DNA from: Cyclobacteriaceae bacterium
GTDB lineage: Bacteria > Bacteroidota > Bacteroidia > Cytophagales > Cyclobacteriaceae
DNA length: 48,885 bases
Assembly: GCA_020832305.1 (NCBI GenBank)
Contig: JAFIEV010000015.1
Span: forward strand, 1 to 48,885
Direction of reading: 5' to 3'
Below, one piece after another: positions 1-8,815 of this stretch (position 1 is the stretch's first letter; every line of letters starts with the position of its first letter). The position numbers were made by a program, and so were the translations under genes. The notes beneath the pieces were generated by a model. That model worked only from the letters and a program-made list of their open reading frames with translations, had not been told where the DNA came from and did not search any database.

Positions 1-142
1 AAAAACAAACACCATACTGCACTACAAACGAGATTTTAGAATACTAAACCGCATTTAAAGCCCGTAAAGGTATTTTTCAGTATCAAAAAATGATGAAAAT
101 TGATGATTTTAGGTGGCTCAGTGGCAAGTTGGGTTAAATCAA

Positions 143-1768
143 CTATAGCGCTGCCAGTTTTTCAGCTTCATCAAACAATTTAAGTGCTTGTTGCAATATC
201 TCGTTTGTTTCATTAATGATTGGAAAGTATCCGTCATTTTTCCAAACGCTTCTTGCTATTTGAGCTTTAATTATAGTTTTTATCAGATCTTTTGAACGAT
301 CAAAACCATCTTTATCAAAGGGAACCTCTGCTGATTCGGCGAGTTTTATCAAATCGTTAAGCATTTTTTCGCTTATTTGGAAATTTTTTCGATAATCGGC
401 ATACTGCATTTTGTCAAGTGTCTTTTTATTTTGTTCATAGTAAGACAATGTATATTCCCTTAGAGCATTGCTGTAAAAGAGCTTCATGTAGTACGACGAT
501 GAATAAGAAGTGTCAAGTGGCACAAAGAAGTCGGGCATTATACCGCCTCCGCCATACACAGGCCTTCCTTTTTTGGTTTTATAAACGAGCGAATCATTAA
601 ACTTAATACTGTCGGCATGGAAGAATTCGCCATGTTCAAATCTTCTTCTTTGATCTTCCTGATATTCAGACAATCCTTCTTCATAAGGTTTTTGTATTGA
701 TCTTCCGGTAGGAGTATAATATCTGGAAATAGTGAGTCTAAGCTCTGAACCGTCAGATAATGTGATTGGAGATTGAACCAGTCCTTTGCCAAAGGATCTT
801 CTTCCAACGATCAGAGCCCGGTCATTATCCTGTAGTGCGCCAGCAACAATTTCTGAACCGGAAGCACTTCCTTCATCTATCAACACAATAACCACACCAT
901 CTTCAAATATGCCCTTTCTATAAGCCCTGTATTCGGCATTATATCTTTTTTCTTTTCCTGACTGAGAAACAATTAAAACGTTATCTTTTAAAAATTCATC
1001 AGCAATATTGATGGCCCTGTCCATATAACCACCAGGATTGCCCTGAAGGTCGAGGATGAGTTTTTTCATACCCTCATTTTTCAAACGGGTTAGTTGTTCC
1101 ATAAACTCATCATAGGTGGTAGCAGCAAACCTTGAAACTTTGATATAGCCGATTTCATTGTCAATCATATATCCTGCATCTACAGAAGTTCTTGGTATTT
1201 TATCACGAACAATGGTAAAATTAAGCAAGTCTTTTGAGCTGCGTCTTTTTATACCGACCGTAACTTTGGTGCCTTTAGGGCCACGCAGTAAATCAAAAAC
1301 CATATTGTTATTTATGCCTATGCCTGCCACAGTTTCACCATCAACGGTTACAATTTTATCACCCGCCATTAGACCCACTTTTTCAGAAGGCCCCCCGGAA
1401 ATAGGTGCAACCACATATATGGTATCTTTAAGAATATTAAATTCAATTCCAATACCCTCGAATTCACCTTTAAGCTCAACATTAGATAGTTCTGCTTCCT
1501 TTTTAGGTATATAAACAGTATGCGGGTCAAGCTTTTCAAGCATTTTCACAATGGCTGTTTCAACCAACTCATCGGTATTTACTTCATCCACATACGCCTT
1601 ATCGATGTATGTGATTACCTCCCTGAATTTCATTATGCCAGACAAAAAGCTACGTTCCCCGGGCTCATTTTCAACAACTGTAGCTCCTATGAATATCCCT
1701 GCGGCCAGACCCAGTGTGAGTATAAGCGGCATTCTGATTTGAAATTTTGAATTATTGATTTTATTCAC
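143..1768 (-). CDS. S41 family C-terminal processing peptidase (CtpA/Prc-like)
   Basis: Periplasmic serine protease that trims or degrades proteins from their C-terminal ends. An N-terminal hydrophobic segment (about residues 13-32) looks like a signal anchor. A PDZ domain follows (about 95-185, with GIGIEF and the substrate-groove region GLMAGDKIV). The S41 catalytic core shows the Ser region EGSASGSE and the Lys region RSFGKGLVQ, which together are the Ser/Lys dyad of the family. Length (541 aa) is typical of Bacteroidota S41 peptidases, which carry an extra C-terminal helical part. It stands alone on the minus strand, divergent from the hemerythrin-like gene with about 230 bp between them. 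Family assignment is firm; the substrate cannot be read from the sequence. Confidence 0.95.
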   Translation of the reverse strand: MNKINNSKFQIRMPLILTLGLAAGIFIGATVVENEPGERSFLSGIMKFREVITYIDKAYVDEVNTDELVETAIVKMLEKLDPHTVYIPKKEAELSNVELKGEFEGIGIEFNILKDTIYVVAPISGGPSEKVGLMAGDKIVTVDGETVAGIGINNNMVFDLLRGPKGTKVTVGIKRRSSKDLLNFTIVRDKIPRTSVDAGYMIDNEIGYIKVSRFAATTYDEFMEQLTRLKNEGMKKLILDLQGNPGGYMDRAINIADEFLKDNVLIVSQSGKEKRYNAEYRAYRKGIFEDGVVIVLIDEGSASGSEIVAGALQDNDRALIVGRRSFGKGLVQSPITLSDGSELRLTISRYYTPTGRSIQKPYEEGLSEYQEDQRRRFEHGEFFHADSIKFNDSLVYKTKKGRPVYGGGGIMPDFFVPLDTSYSSSYYMKLFYSNALREYTLSYYEQNKKTLDKMQYADYRKNFQISEKMLNDLIKLAESAEVPFDKDGFDRSKDLIKTIIKAQIARSVWKNDGYFPIINETNEILQQALKLFDEAEKLAAL

Positions 1769-1998
1769 GATACAAGTATTTAATCCGTGTAAATATATCT
1801 ATACAACCTTCACCAAAATTTGTGGTTAACTATATACAAAACATATTGTATGGTATTTTGATTATTGAATGTACGATTATTTTGTGGTTTTCATTAAAAC
1901 TAATTTAATTGCAAGTTATTGAAAATACTCTCTTTACGAAAAATGATGAGATGTTTTCAACAGAATTACAGAATTTAAGCCTCTGAAAAGACCGTCTT
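1769..1998. other. Divergent intergenic region between the S41 peptidase and the RIC-like gene
   Basis: AT-rich stretch of about 230 bp between two divergent start codons, so it should hold promoters for both. I could not pick out a convincing Bacteroidota TTG/TAnnTTTG pair and see no conserved RNA or long inverted repeat. Confidence 0.4.
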
Positions 1999-2742
1999 AT
2001 GCTAATATATACGAAAATATCAGATATAGTCGTAAAAAATTATATGTACGGTTATGTACTGTATTTTATGGGCATAAAGTTTTTTGAACATACCGATAAG
2101 ACCCTTGAAGAACTTTGTCGCATAAAAGGGCTCAATCCGGTAAACGTTGCAACTGAGTTGGAATCATCGGTATCAGACGAAAATGAATCTTCTCTTGATT
2201 TTGGTAAGTACCCGGTAGAATTAATATTGCAATATCTAAGCCACAAACATCAGGAGTTTATCAATAGAAAATTACCTTACCTGTCGCGTCTGATAGACGG
2301 TTTGCCCAAGATTTATAGTCTTGACAGTGTACGGGAAGACTTGAAATTTGTATTTCCCCTTTTTGTTGAAGATTTTGTGCAGCATATTTATGATGAGGAA
2401 AACCACATGTTCAGTTACATAAGGTTATTGGTTGACGCTTCGAGAGGCCTGGCAAATCCTTCTTTAGTTTATTACCAATCAGAAAAGCATTCTATGGAAA
2501 AGTTTTCTTTGGATCATCATGGTGTAGATAATGAGATGGATGGAATCAGAAGCCTTACAGAAAATTATACTTTAGCTTGTAATGAAAGTAATTTTTACAG
2601 GCTTACTTTTGAGGCATTGCGATCTTTTGAGCAGGAATTGCTTGTACACGCCAATATTGAAAACAACATTTTAATGCCAAAAGCCGTGATTCTCGAAAAC
2701 CAGGTTAGACGGAAGTATCTCAGAAAGGTAAAGCTGAATTAG
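1999..2742 (+). CDS. RIC/YtfE-like hemerythrin-domain di-iron protein with altered ScdA_N motif
   Basis: Resembles the iron-sulfur cluster repair (RIC; YtfE/ScdA) family, which binds a di-iron centre and helps repair clusters after nitrosative or oxidative damage. Residues about 8-55 align with the short ScdA_N domain (MGIKFFEHTDKTLEELC), and residues about 70-240 form a four-helix hemerythrin-like bundle. Candidate metal ligands are SHKHQE, HIYDEENHMF, DHHGVDNE and HANIENNILMP. The classical CCGG motif of the N-terminal domain is absent: FFEH occupies its place. The stop codon abuts the ATG of ruvX directly, so the two are translationally linked. The hemerythrin fold is fairly sure; a repair function is inferred. 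Confidence 0.8.
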   Translation: MLIYTKISDIVVKNYMYGYVLYFMGIKFFEHTDKTLEELCRIKGLNPVNVATELESSVSDENESSLDFGKYPVELILQYLSHKHQEFINRKLPYLSRLIDGLPKIYSLDSVREDLKFVFPLFVEDFVQHIYDEENHMFSYIRLLVDASRGLANPSLVYYQSEKHSMEKFSLDHHGVDNEMDGIRSLTENYTLACNESNFYRLTFEALRSFEQELLVHANIENNILMPKAVILENQVRRKYLRKVKLN

Positions 2743-3171
2743 ATGGCTAGATGGATGGCTATTGACTTAGGTAAGAAAAGAACAGGAATAGCAGTAACAG
2801 ATCCTCTGCAGATAATAGCGACTCCCCTCACTACTGTGTCAACCCATGAAGTATATGCTTATATAAAAGAATATATACTTCGTGAAGAGGTTGAATATAT
2901 TGTGGTTGGTATGCCGTTAAAAGAAGATAATACCGACACTCATATGACCTCTCAGGTAAGGCAATTTGTCAGATACCTTGAAAAGAATTATCCTGAGAAG
3001 AAAATTTTCACTGAAGATGAGCGCTACACTTCAAAAATGGCGCTTGAAGCTATGATTACCGCTGGAAGTACCAAAAAAGACCGAAGAGATAAAGGAAATT
3101 TAGACAAAATAAGTGCTGCCATAATTTTACAATCATTTATGGATCGAATGAAGCGTCAAACATCAATGTAG
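2743..3171 (+). CDS. ruvX: Putative Holliday junction resolvase / pre-16S rRNA nuclease RuvX (YqgF)
   Basis: YqgF-family RNase H-fold nuclease, proposed to mature the 16S rRNA 5' end and possibly to resolve Holliday junctions. The N-terminal strand MAIDLGKKRTGIAVTD carries the first acidic residue (IDLG). VVGMPL and the acidic TEDERYTS motif are the other family signatures, and the C-terminal DKISAAIILQSF holds the last conserved Asp. The 142-aa length is normal. The ATG follows the stop of the RIC-like gene with no gap. The last codons lie inside a hairpin that looks like a rho-independent terminator. Confidence 0.95.
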   Translation: MARWMAIDLGKKRTGIAVTDPLQIIATPLTTVSTHEVYAYIKEYILREEVEYIVVGMPLKEDNTDTHMTSQVRQFVRYLEKNYPEKKIFTEDERYTSKMALEAMITAGSTKKDRRDKGNLDKISAAIILQSFMDRMKRQTSM

Positions 3172-3200
3172 ATGCTTTGATCTTTTTATTCATTTTTTTT
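3156..3200 (+). terminator. Rho-independent terminator overlapping the ruvX stop codon
   Basis: Stem TCAAACATC (3156-3164) pairs with GATGCTTTGA (3171-3180), giving nine base pairs with one bulged C. The loop is 6 nt, and a T-rich tract (TCTTTTTATTCATTTTTTTT) follows. The stop codon TAG at 3169-3171 lies in the loop and stem, so termination and translation end are superimposed. It separates ruvX from the convergent ald gene. Confidence 0.75.
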
Positions 3201-3212
3201 CTGGTCTGCAGC

Positions 3213-4439
3213 TTATATTCTGGCAGCGAGAATCAATTCTATGTCCTTATATTCCATGTCGAGTTTTCGGCCAATTTGCATATTACACAGGCTACCTCTG
3301 TAGGTGTAAACCCCTCTGGCGAACCATTTATTGCAATATATCATTTCTTCGACACCACCAATTTCACCCATTTGCAATAATATTGGGGCAAAAATATTGT
3401 TCAAAGCAGTTGTCGCAGATTTGGGTACCATTGATGCGATGTTGGGCACACAATAATGGATTACGCCAAATTTTTCATATACTGGCTGATCGTGTGAGGT
3501 GATGTCAGAAGTTTCAAATCCCCCTCCCTGATCTATACTCACATCAATAATCACTGCACCATCTTTCATTTGGCTGACCATTTCTTCAGAGACGAGAAAT
3601 CTGCTTCTCCCTTTTTCCACTCTTTTGGCGCCAATGACCACATCTGCCGTTTTTAAAGCATCTCTGAGGTTATTGAGATCGAGGCTTGAGGTGTACAATT
3701 GTGTGCCAAGGTTGTGTTTCAGGCGGCGAAGTTTATAGATATGATTATCAAAGATCTTTATTTCGGCACCGAGACCCAATGCAGCTCTTGCGGCAAATTC
3801 GGCAACGGTTCCTGCACCAATGATCACAACCTTTGTTGGAGGTACGCCGCTGATGCCTCCGAGAATTACACCCATTCCATTTTTTTCAGTTCCCAGGTAT
3901 TCTGAAGCAATTCTGATGGCACAAATGCCTGCAATTTCACTCATAGCCCTAACGGCAGGCATTCCACCTACCTTATCTTCAATGAATTCAAAGGCCAGGC
4001 AGGTAGCTTTTTTCTGGGTGAGGCCATGAATATATTCCCGGCTCATATTGCCCATTTGCAAAGCAGAAATTACAGTTTTGCCGGGTTTTAAAAGTTCAAT
4101 TTCTTCAAGAGTAGGTGGCTCTATTTTTACAATAATATCTGCCTCAAATACTTCTTCGTGAGAATATACAATACGGGCGCCTGCTTCGCTGTATTGTGTA
4201 TCACTGAATTTAGAATATCGGCCTGCTCCGGTTTCTACCCAGACATTATGACCATTGGCTACCAAAACTTCTACACCTCCGGGAGTAAGGGCAACCCGCT
4301 TTTCCTGATAAGAAATTTCATGGGGTATACCTATAAACAATGATTTTTCTTCTTTGCGAACTTTGAGCAATGCCTCCTGAGGGTAATGACGGCTCTCTCT
4401 TGCCAATTCCTCAAAACCGGTTCTTGGCTTTTTACTCAT
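3213..4439 (-). CDS. ald: Alanine dehydrogenase family protein (Bacteroidota clade)
   Basis: Member of the alanine dehydrogenase/PntA superfamily (AlaDh_PNT N and C domains), expected to interconvert alanine and pyruvate with NAD. The start at 4439 (MSKKPRTGF) is preferred over an upstream ATG because it overlaps the tsaE stop by 8 bp. The N-terminal domain has IGIPHE and QEKRVALTP (Arg48, substrate-binding Arg). The Rossmann motif is VVIIGAGTVAEFAAR, and IDVSIDQGGG holds the conserved Asp. Two residues that are catalytic in mycobacterial Ald (Lys75, His96) appear as Glu107 and Gln128. An N-terminal extension of about 30 residues is present. Third gene of the porX-tsaE-ald operon. Family is certain; the exact reaction is less so. 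Confidence 0.85.
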   Translation of the reverse strand: MSKKPRTGFEELARESRHYPQEALLKVRKEEKSLFIGIPHEISYQEKRVALTPGGVEVLVANGHNVWVETGAGRYSKFSDTQYSEAGARIVYSHEEVFEADIIVKIEPPTLEEIELLKPGKTVISALQMGNMSREYIHGLTQKKATCLAFEFIEDKVGGMPAVRAMSEIAGICAIRIASEYLGTEKNGMGVILGGISGVPPTKVVIIGAGTVAEFAARAALGLGAEIKIFDNHIYKLRRLKHNLGTQLYTSSLDLNNLRDALKTADVVIGAKRVEKGRSRFLVSEEMVSQMKDGAVIIDVSIDQGGGFETSDITSHDQPVYEKFGVIHYCVPNIASMVPKSATTALNNIFAPILLQMGEIGGVEEMIYCNKWFARGVYTYRGSLCNMQIGRKLDMEYKDIELILAARI

Positions 4440-4854
4440 ATTTTGTAAGATTAATAATTCTTCGGTTTCCTTTTTCAATTTCAACAGATATGTGCAAATG
4501 TTTAACAGGTACTAGATTGCCTAATTTATCAGGCCATTCGACAAAGCAATAATTTCCCGAATCAAGGTACTCATCTGCGCCAATATCCAAAATTTCTTCT
4601 ACCGAATTAATTCTGTAGAGATCAAAGTGATATATTTCTCCATACATCTCTGAATAATATACATTTATCAGAGAAAATGTGGGGCTGCTTATGGTATCAC
4701 TGCATTGAAAAGCTTTGCAAATGCTTTTAATTAAAGTGGTTTTACCTGCCCCCAGGTCACCTTCAAAAAGCCAGACCCTTTCATCTCCGGCATACTCTGC
4801 AATTGCCTCTGCAATTGAAGGTAAATCACTTAACGATTCAGAAGAAAATTGCAC
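4432..4854 (-). CDS. tsaE: tRNA threonylcarbamoyladenosine biosynthesis ATPase TsaE
   Basis: ATPase that works with TsaB and TsaD to make the t6A modification at position 37 of ANN-decoding tRNAs. The P-loop is GDLGAGKTTLIK at about residues 32-43. SSPTFSLINVY and the HFDLYRI motif are TsaE hallmarks, and the later VEWPDKL is also conserved. Length 140 aa is normal. The only plausible start is GTG at 4854, because an in-frame stop lies three codons upstream and the next ATG falls well inside the protein. It lies 43 bp downstream of porX and overlaps ald by 8 bp, so the three are probably cotranscribed. Confidence 0.95.
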   Translation of the reverse strand: MQFSSESLSDLPSIAEAIAEYAGDERVWLFEGDLGAGKTTLIKSICKAFQCSDTISSPTFSLINVYYSEMYGEIYHFDLYRINSVEEILDIGADEYLDSGNYCFVEWPDKLGNLVPVKHLHISVEIEKGNRRIINLTKYE

Positions 4855-4897
4855 CTTTACTTAATCAAATCCTGTAACAATTACACTTAACTGAATT

Positions 4898-6451
4898 TTA
4901 CTTCGAATTTAACGAAATTATTGGTATTACCATTTCTTCTATAGATAAGCCACCATGTTGAAATGTGTCGCTATAATATTTTACATAATGATTGTAGTTG
5001 TTTGGATATGCAAAAAACAAGTCTTCAACGGCAAAAACATATGTTGATGACACGTTAATACGTGGCAGCATTAGATCTTCAGGTTTTCGGCATACAAATA
5101 CTTTATCCTCTTCAAAGCCAAGATTTTTACCTATTTTAAAGCGTAAATTCGTATTGGTATTGCGGTCGCCGATGATTCTGAAAGGCTTTTTAACACGTAC
5201 GGTACCATGATCTGTTGTTATGATTACCTTCGAGTTTTTTTCCGAAATTTTTTGCAGAATATCGAGTAATGGAGAATGCCGGAACCATGATCGTGTGAGT
5301 GAACGATAAGCAGATTCGTCAGGAGCCAGTTCCCTGATTACTTCCATTTCGGTACGGGCGTGCGATAACATATCAACAAAATTATAAACAATAACATTGA
5401 GGTCATTTTTCATGAGATTGTTGATATTATCGGCCAGGCTTTTTCCCTGGCTTATGTTTTTAATTTTTGTATAGCTGTGTTTGATATTCATGCGCATCCG
5501 TTTAAGGTGGCTGTCTAAAAACTGATCTTCATAGTTGTTTTTTCCTTCTTCCACGTCCTCTCCTACCCAGAGTTTGGGATACATTCTCTCCATCTCCAGG
5601 GGCATCATACCTGAAAATATGGCATTTCTCGCATATGCCGTTGTCGTTGGGAGAATAGAATAATAGGGTTCTTCTTTTTCAATGTTGAAATAATCCATTA
5701 TAATGGGTTGAATGGCCCGCCATTGGTCAAACCGAAGATTGTCAATCACAATAAAAAACAAGGGACGGTTTGATTTTATTTCCGGGAATACTTTTTTCTT
5801 CATTATTTCGAAAGATAAAAGAGGTCGCTCATCTGAGCTGCCATGTAGCCAGTCCTGATAATTCTCAATAACATATTTGGCAAAATTTGTATTGGCTTCA
5901 CTTTTCTGCATAGCCAGAACTTCAGCCATTTGATTTTCTCCGGTACTTCCTATTTCCAGATCCCAGTATACTAATTTTTTATATAAGTCAGACCATTCGT
6001 TATAATCGAGATAATCATTTACCGCCATAGATATTTTCTGAAATTCCTGCTGATATCCCAAAGTAGTTCTTTCGGAAATCAGTCGTTTATTATCCAGAAT
6101 TTTTTTAACAGACAGTAGTATCTGGTTGGGATTAATTGGTTTGATAAGATAATCAGCAATTTTTGAAGCGATGGCCTCTTCCATAATATGTTCTTCTTCA
6201 CTTTTAGTAATCATCACCACTGGCACACTAGGCCGCATGGTCTTTAAGTGAGTAAGTGTTTCAAGGCCAGTCATCCCAGGCATGTTTTCGTCCAGAAAAA
6301 TAACATCGAAATTACTTTGTTCAACAGCATCTATAGCTTCAGCGCCACTGGTCACTGGTGTGATGTCATAACCTTTTTTATCTAAAAAAAGTATATGGGG
6401 CTTGAGTAATTCAATTTCATCATCTGCCCATAAAATATTATATCTTTGCAT
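4898..6451 (-). CDS. porX: T9SS response regulator PorX (receiver + PglZ phosphatase-like domain)
   Basis: PorX is the response regulator of the PorX/PorY system controlling type IX secretion genes in Bacteroidota. The receiver domain spans about residues 1-120: acidic pair ADDE near the start, phosphoacceptor Asp in VIFLDENMPG, Thr/Ser in MITKSEEE, and Lys in LIKPIN. After a helical linker, an alkaline-phosphatase-fold PglZ domain follows, with LFFIVIDNLRFDQW, the Thr-containing LPTTTAYARNAIFSG and TTDHGTVRVKKP as metal- and nucleotide-site motifs. Length 517 aa is normal. There is no DNA-binding domain; in studied species PorX acts with a SigP-type sigma factor. Divergent from the HD gene by only 54 bp. 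First gene of the operon with tsaE and ald. Confidence 0.93.
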   Translation of the reverse strand: MQRYNILWADDEIELLKPHILFLDKKGYDITPVTSGAEAIDAVEQSNFDVIFLDENMPGMTGLETLTHLKTMRPSVPVVMITKSEEEHIMEEAIASKIADYLIKPINPNQILLSVKKILDNKRLISERTTLGYQQEFQKISMAVNDYLDYNEWSDLYKKLVYWDLEIGSTGENQMAEVLAMQKSEANTNFAKYVIENYQDWLHGSSDERPLLSFEIMKKKVFPEIKSNRPLFFIVIDNLRFDQWRAIQPIIMDYFNIEKEEPYYSILPTTTAYARNAIFSGMMPLEMERMYPKLWVGEDVEEGKNNYEDQFLDSHLKRMRMNIKHSYTKIKNISQGKSLADNINNLMKNDLNVIVYNFVDMLSHARTEMEVIRELAPDESAYRSLTRSWFRHSPLLDILQKISEKNSKVIITTDHGTVRVKKPFRIIGDRNTNTNLRFKIGKNLGFEEDKVFVCRKPEDLMLPRINVSSTYVFAVEDLFFAYPNNYNHYVKYYSDTFQHGGLSIEEMVIPIISLNSK

Positions 6452-6505
6452 AGTATTTCTATTAATTTAACTCTAAAGAATTCACAATTTTCAAATTAAA
6501 AAAAT

Positions 6506-7732
6506 TTGAACAAGAAAAAGATTATCAACGATCCGGTTTATGGATTTATAAATATACCTAATGAATTGGTATACGATGTAATCAATCACCCCTACCTTCA
6601 GAGATTACGTCGTATAAGGCAATTGGGTTTGACTGATTTTGTTTATCCGGGTGCTTTACATACAAGATTTCATCATGCTATTGGTGCCATGCACCTAATG
6701 AAAGAGACTTTGGACAATTTGAGGGAAAAGCAAATAGTCATTAACGATGAAGAATATACTGCATCTTTACTAGCTATATTACTGCACGACGTTGGCCATG
6801 CACCCTTTTCTCACGCACTGGAACACATTCTTGTACACGGGGCGGCGCATGAAGATCTTTCTTCTTTGATTATGGAGCGATTAAATGAAGAATACAACGG
6901 TAAACTTAATCTGTGCCTTAAAATATTTAAAAATCAGTACCATCGAAAATTTTTTAACCAACTTGTTTCCAGCCAATTGGATATAGACAGACTTGATTAT
7001 TTAAATCGAGACAGTTTTTTTACCGGGGTATCAGAGGGGAAAATAAGTGCCCATCGTATTATTAAAATGCTGAATGTTCATAATGATGAACTGGTGGTAG
7101 AAGAAAAGGCCATTTATAGCATTGAAAATTTTTTAAGTGCCAGAAGGTTGATGTACTGGCAGGTCTATTTGCACAAAACTACCATAGGAGTAGAGCAAAT
7201 GGTAGTGCAAACCATTTTGAGATTGAGAGAATTGATCAGAAGTGGCAAGTTCAACTTACCCGATGTTTTGCAAATTTTTTTGGAAAAGGATCTGAACCTG
7301 CAAGATTTAAAGGAAAAACCCGATTTGCTGAACGCATATCTATGCCTCGATGATTACAATGTAATGTGGGCCATCAAGCAAGGGAACAGATCAGAAGATA
7401 AAGTATTAAAGATGTTATCTGGCATGCTTCTAAATCGAAACCTGTTTAAAGTCTATTTATCAGAGAATCCTGTTACAAATGAAGAAATGAAGGGGGCACT
7501 TTCTAATGTTAAAGACAAATATTTTTTGACAGATGAGGAGGCGGAATATTTTGTTTTACAGGGCGAGCGTACAAATGCAGCGTATATTGGAGGGGGTCAA
7601 CGTATAAAAATAATTTCTAAATCAGGCGATATTCATGATATTGAAGAGGCTGCTGATTTGCCGAATATAAAAGCTATGCGTAAAATTGTAAAAAAGTTTT
7701 ATCTGTGCATGCCCAAAACCATATCTTTGTAA
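6506..7732 (+). CDS. HD-domain phosphohydrolase (SAMHD1/dNTPase-like)
   Basis: HD-superfamily metal-dependent phosphohydrolase. The metal motif is visible as RFHHAIGAMHL followed by LLHDVGHAPFSHALE and, later, QLDIDRLDYLNRD, the arrangement of the SAMHD1/dGTPase-like group. The substrate (dNTP or another phosphorylated nucleotide) is not settled by sequence. Translation starts at TTG 6506: no ATG precedes the conserved NDPVYGFI segment, which begins seven residues after this TTG. Length 408 aa is usual for the group. It lies 31 bp upstream of lpxD and is probably its cotranscribed neighbour. Confidence 0.9.
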   Translation: MNKKKIINDPVYGFINIPNELVYDVINHPYLQRLRRIRQLGLTDFVYPGALHTRFHHAIGAMHLMKETLDNLREKQIVINDEEYTASLLAILLHDVGHAPFSHALEHILVHGAAHEDLSSLIMERLNEEYNGKLNLCLKIFKNQYHRKFFNQLVSSQLDIDRLDYLNRDSFFTGVSEGKISAHRIIKMLNVHNDELVVEEKAIYSIENFLSARRLMYWQVYLHKTTIGVEQMVVQTILRLRELIRSGKFNLPDVLQIFLEKDLNLQDLKEKPDLLNAYLCLDDYNVMWAIKQGNRSEDKVLKMLSGMLLNRNLFKVYLSENPVTNEEMKGALSNVKDKYFLTDEEAEYFVLQGERTNAAYIGGGQRIKIISKSGDIHDIEEAADLPNIKAMRKIVKKFYLCMPKTISL

Positions 7733-7763
7733 GATTTTTGTTAGATAAAGAACTCAATCAGGT

Positions 7764-8804
7764 ATGAAATTTACCTTAAATGAAATAGCTGAGCTTCTCG
7801 ATGGAGAACTGGAAGGAAACGGTCAGGAAGAGATTTTTTCGATTTCAAAAATCGAAGAAGCCAAAAAGGGCTCTATCTCTTTTCTTGCCAATCCAAAATA
7901 TGAGTCGTATTTGTATACGACAGAGGCGACGGCTGTTATAGTAGGTAAAGATTTCAGACCACAAAGAAAATATAATTCATCTTTACTGAGGGTGGCAGAT
8001 CCTTATTCCGGATTTACTTCACTACTTGAAGAATATCAAAAAATCCTTTTGATTGGAAAATCGGGTATTGAGCAGCCTTCCTATATCGGAGAAGGGTGTA
8101 AAATAGGGGAAAATATATACCGTGGAGCCTTTTCATATATTGGTCAAAATGTAAGAATTGGCAACAATACAAAAATATACCCTCAGACTTTTATTGGAGA
8201 CAATACAAATATTGGAGACAACTGCATAATTTATGCGGGTGTAAAAATTTATGCAGGTACTCAGGTGGGTAATAATTGTATCATTCATTCCGGAGCAGTA
8301 ATTGGTAGTGATGGATTCGGATTTGCACCTCAAAGTGATGGCTCCTATAAAACCATACCGCAATTAGGTAATGTAATAATTGAGGACAATGTGAGCATTG
8401 GCGCGAATACGACCATTGATTGTGCTACCCTTGACAATACCATTATCCGTAAAGGAGCCAAACTTGATAATCTGATTCAGGTTGCGCACAATGCAGAAAT
8501 AGGAGAAAATACAGTAATAGCAGCCCAAGCAGGTATTTCGGGCTCTTCCAAAGTTGGTAAAAATTGTGTAATCGCTGGCCAGGTAGGAATTGTAGGACAT
8601 TTGCAAATAGCAGATCGTACAACCATAGCCGCGCAATCGGGCATCAGTAAATCCATAGATAAAAAAGGCACTTTTAAAATGGGTAGTCCTGGTTTTGAAA
8701 TGAAAGATTACATGAAATCTTATGCTGTTTTCAGGAACTTGCCTGAATTGTGGGAAAGGGTAAGACAACTTGAAGAAAAAATTTTAAATTTGCCTGCCAA
8801 ATAG
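7764..8804 (+). CDS. lpxD: UDP-3-O-(3-hydroxyacyl)glucosamine N-acyltransferase LpxD
   Basis: Third committed enzyme of lipid A synthesis; adds the 3-hydroxyacyl chain to the 2-amino group of UDP-3-acyl-glucosamine. The N-terminal uridine-binding domain (about 1-100) includes ISFLANPKYE. A left-handed parallel beta-helix of hexapeptide repeats follows (about 105-310), with VIGSDGFGFAP and the catalytic His in QVAHNAEIG. The C-terminal helix ends RVRQLEEKI. Length 346 aa is typical. It is 11 bp upstream of lpxC-fabZ in a lipid A operon. Confidence 0.97.
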   Translation: MKFTLNEIAELLDGELEGNGQEEIFSISKIEEAKKGSISFLANPKYESYLYTTEATAVIVGKDFRPQRKYNSSLLRVADPYSGFTSLLEEYQKILLIGKSGIEQPSYIGEGCKIGENIYRGAFSYIGQNVRIGNNTKIYPQTFIGDNTNIGDNCIIYAGVKIYAGTQVGNNCIIHSGAVIGSDGFGFAPQSDGSYKTIPQLGNVIIEDNVSIGANTTIDCATLDNTIIRKGAKLDNLIQVAHNAEIGENTVIAAQAGISGSSKVGKNCVIAGQVGIVGHLQIADRTTIAAQSGISKSIDKKGTFKMGSPGFEMKDYMKSYAVFRNLPELWERVRQLEEKILNLPAK

Positions 8805-8815
8805 AGCATACAATA

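Noticed and set aside
105-142. Sequence resembling a tRNA D-arm (GGCTCAGTGG)
   Set aside because: No acceptor stem, anticodon arm or T-arm can be built around it.
1158-1514. 118-codon open frame antisense to the S41 peptidase
   Set aside because: It lies wholly opposite the PDZ region of a sure gene and has no recognisable protein features.
4440-4484. Upstream in-frame ATG for ald
   Set aside because: It would deepen the overlap with tsaE to over 50 bp; the ATG at 4439 gives a normal 8-bp coupling overlap.
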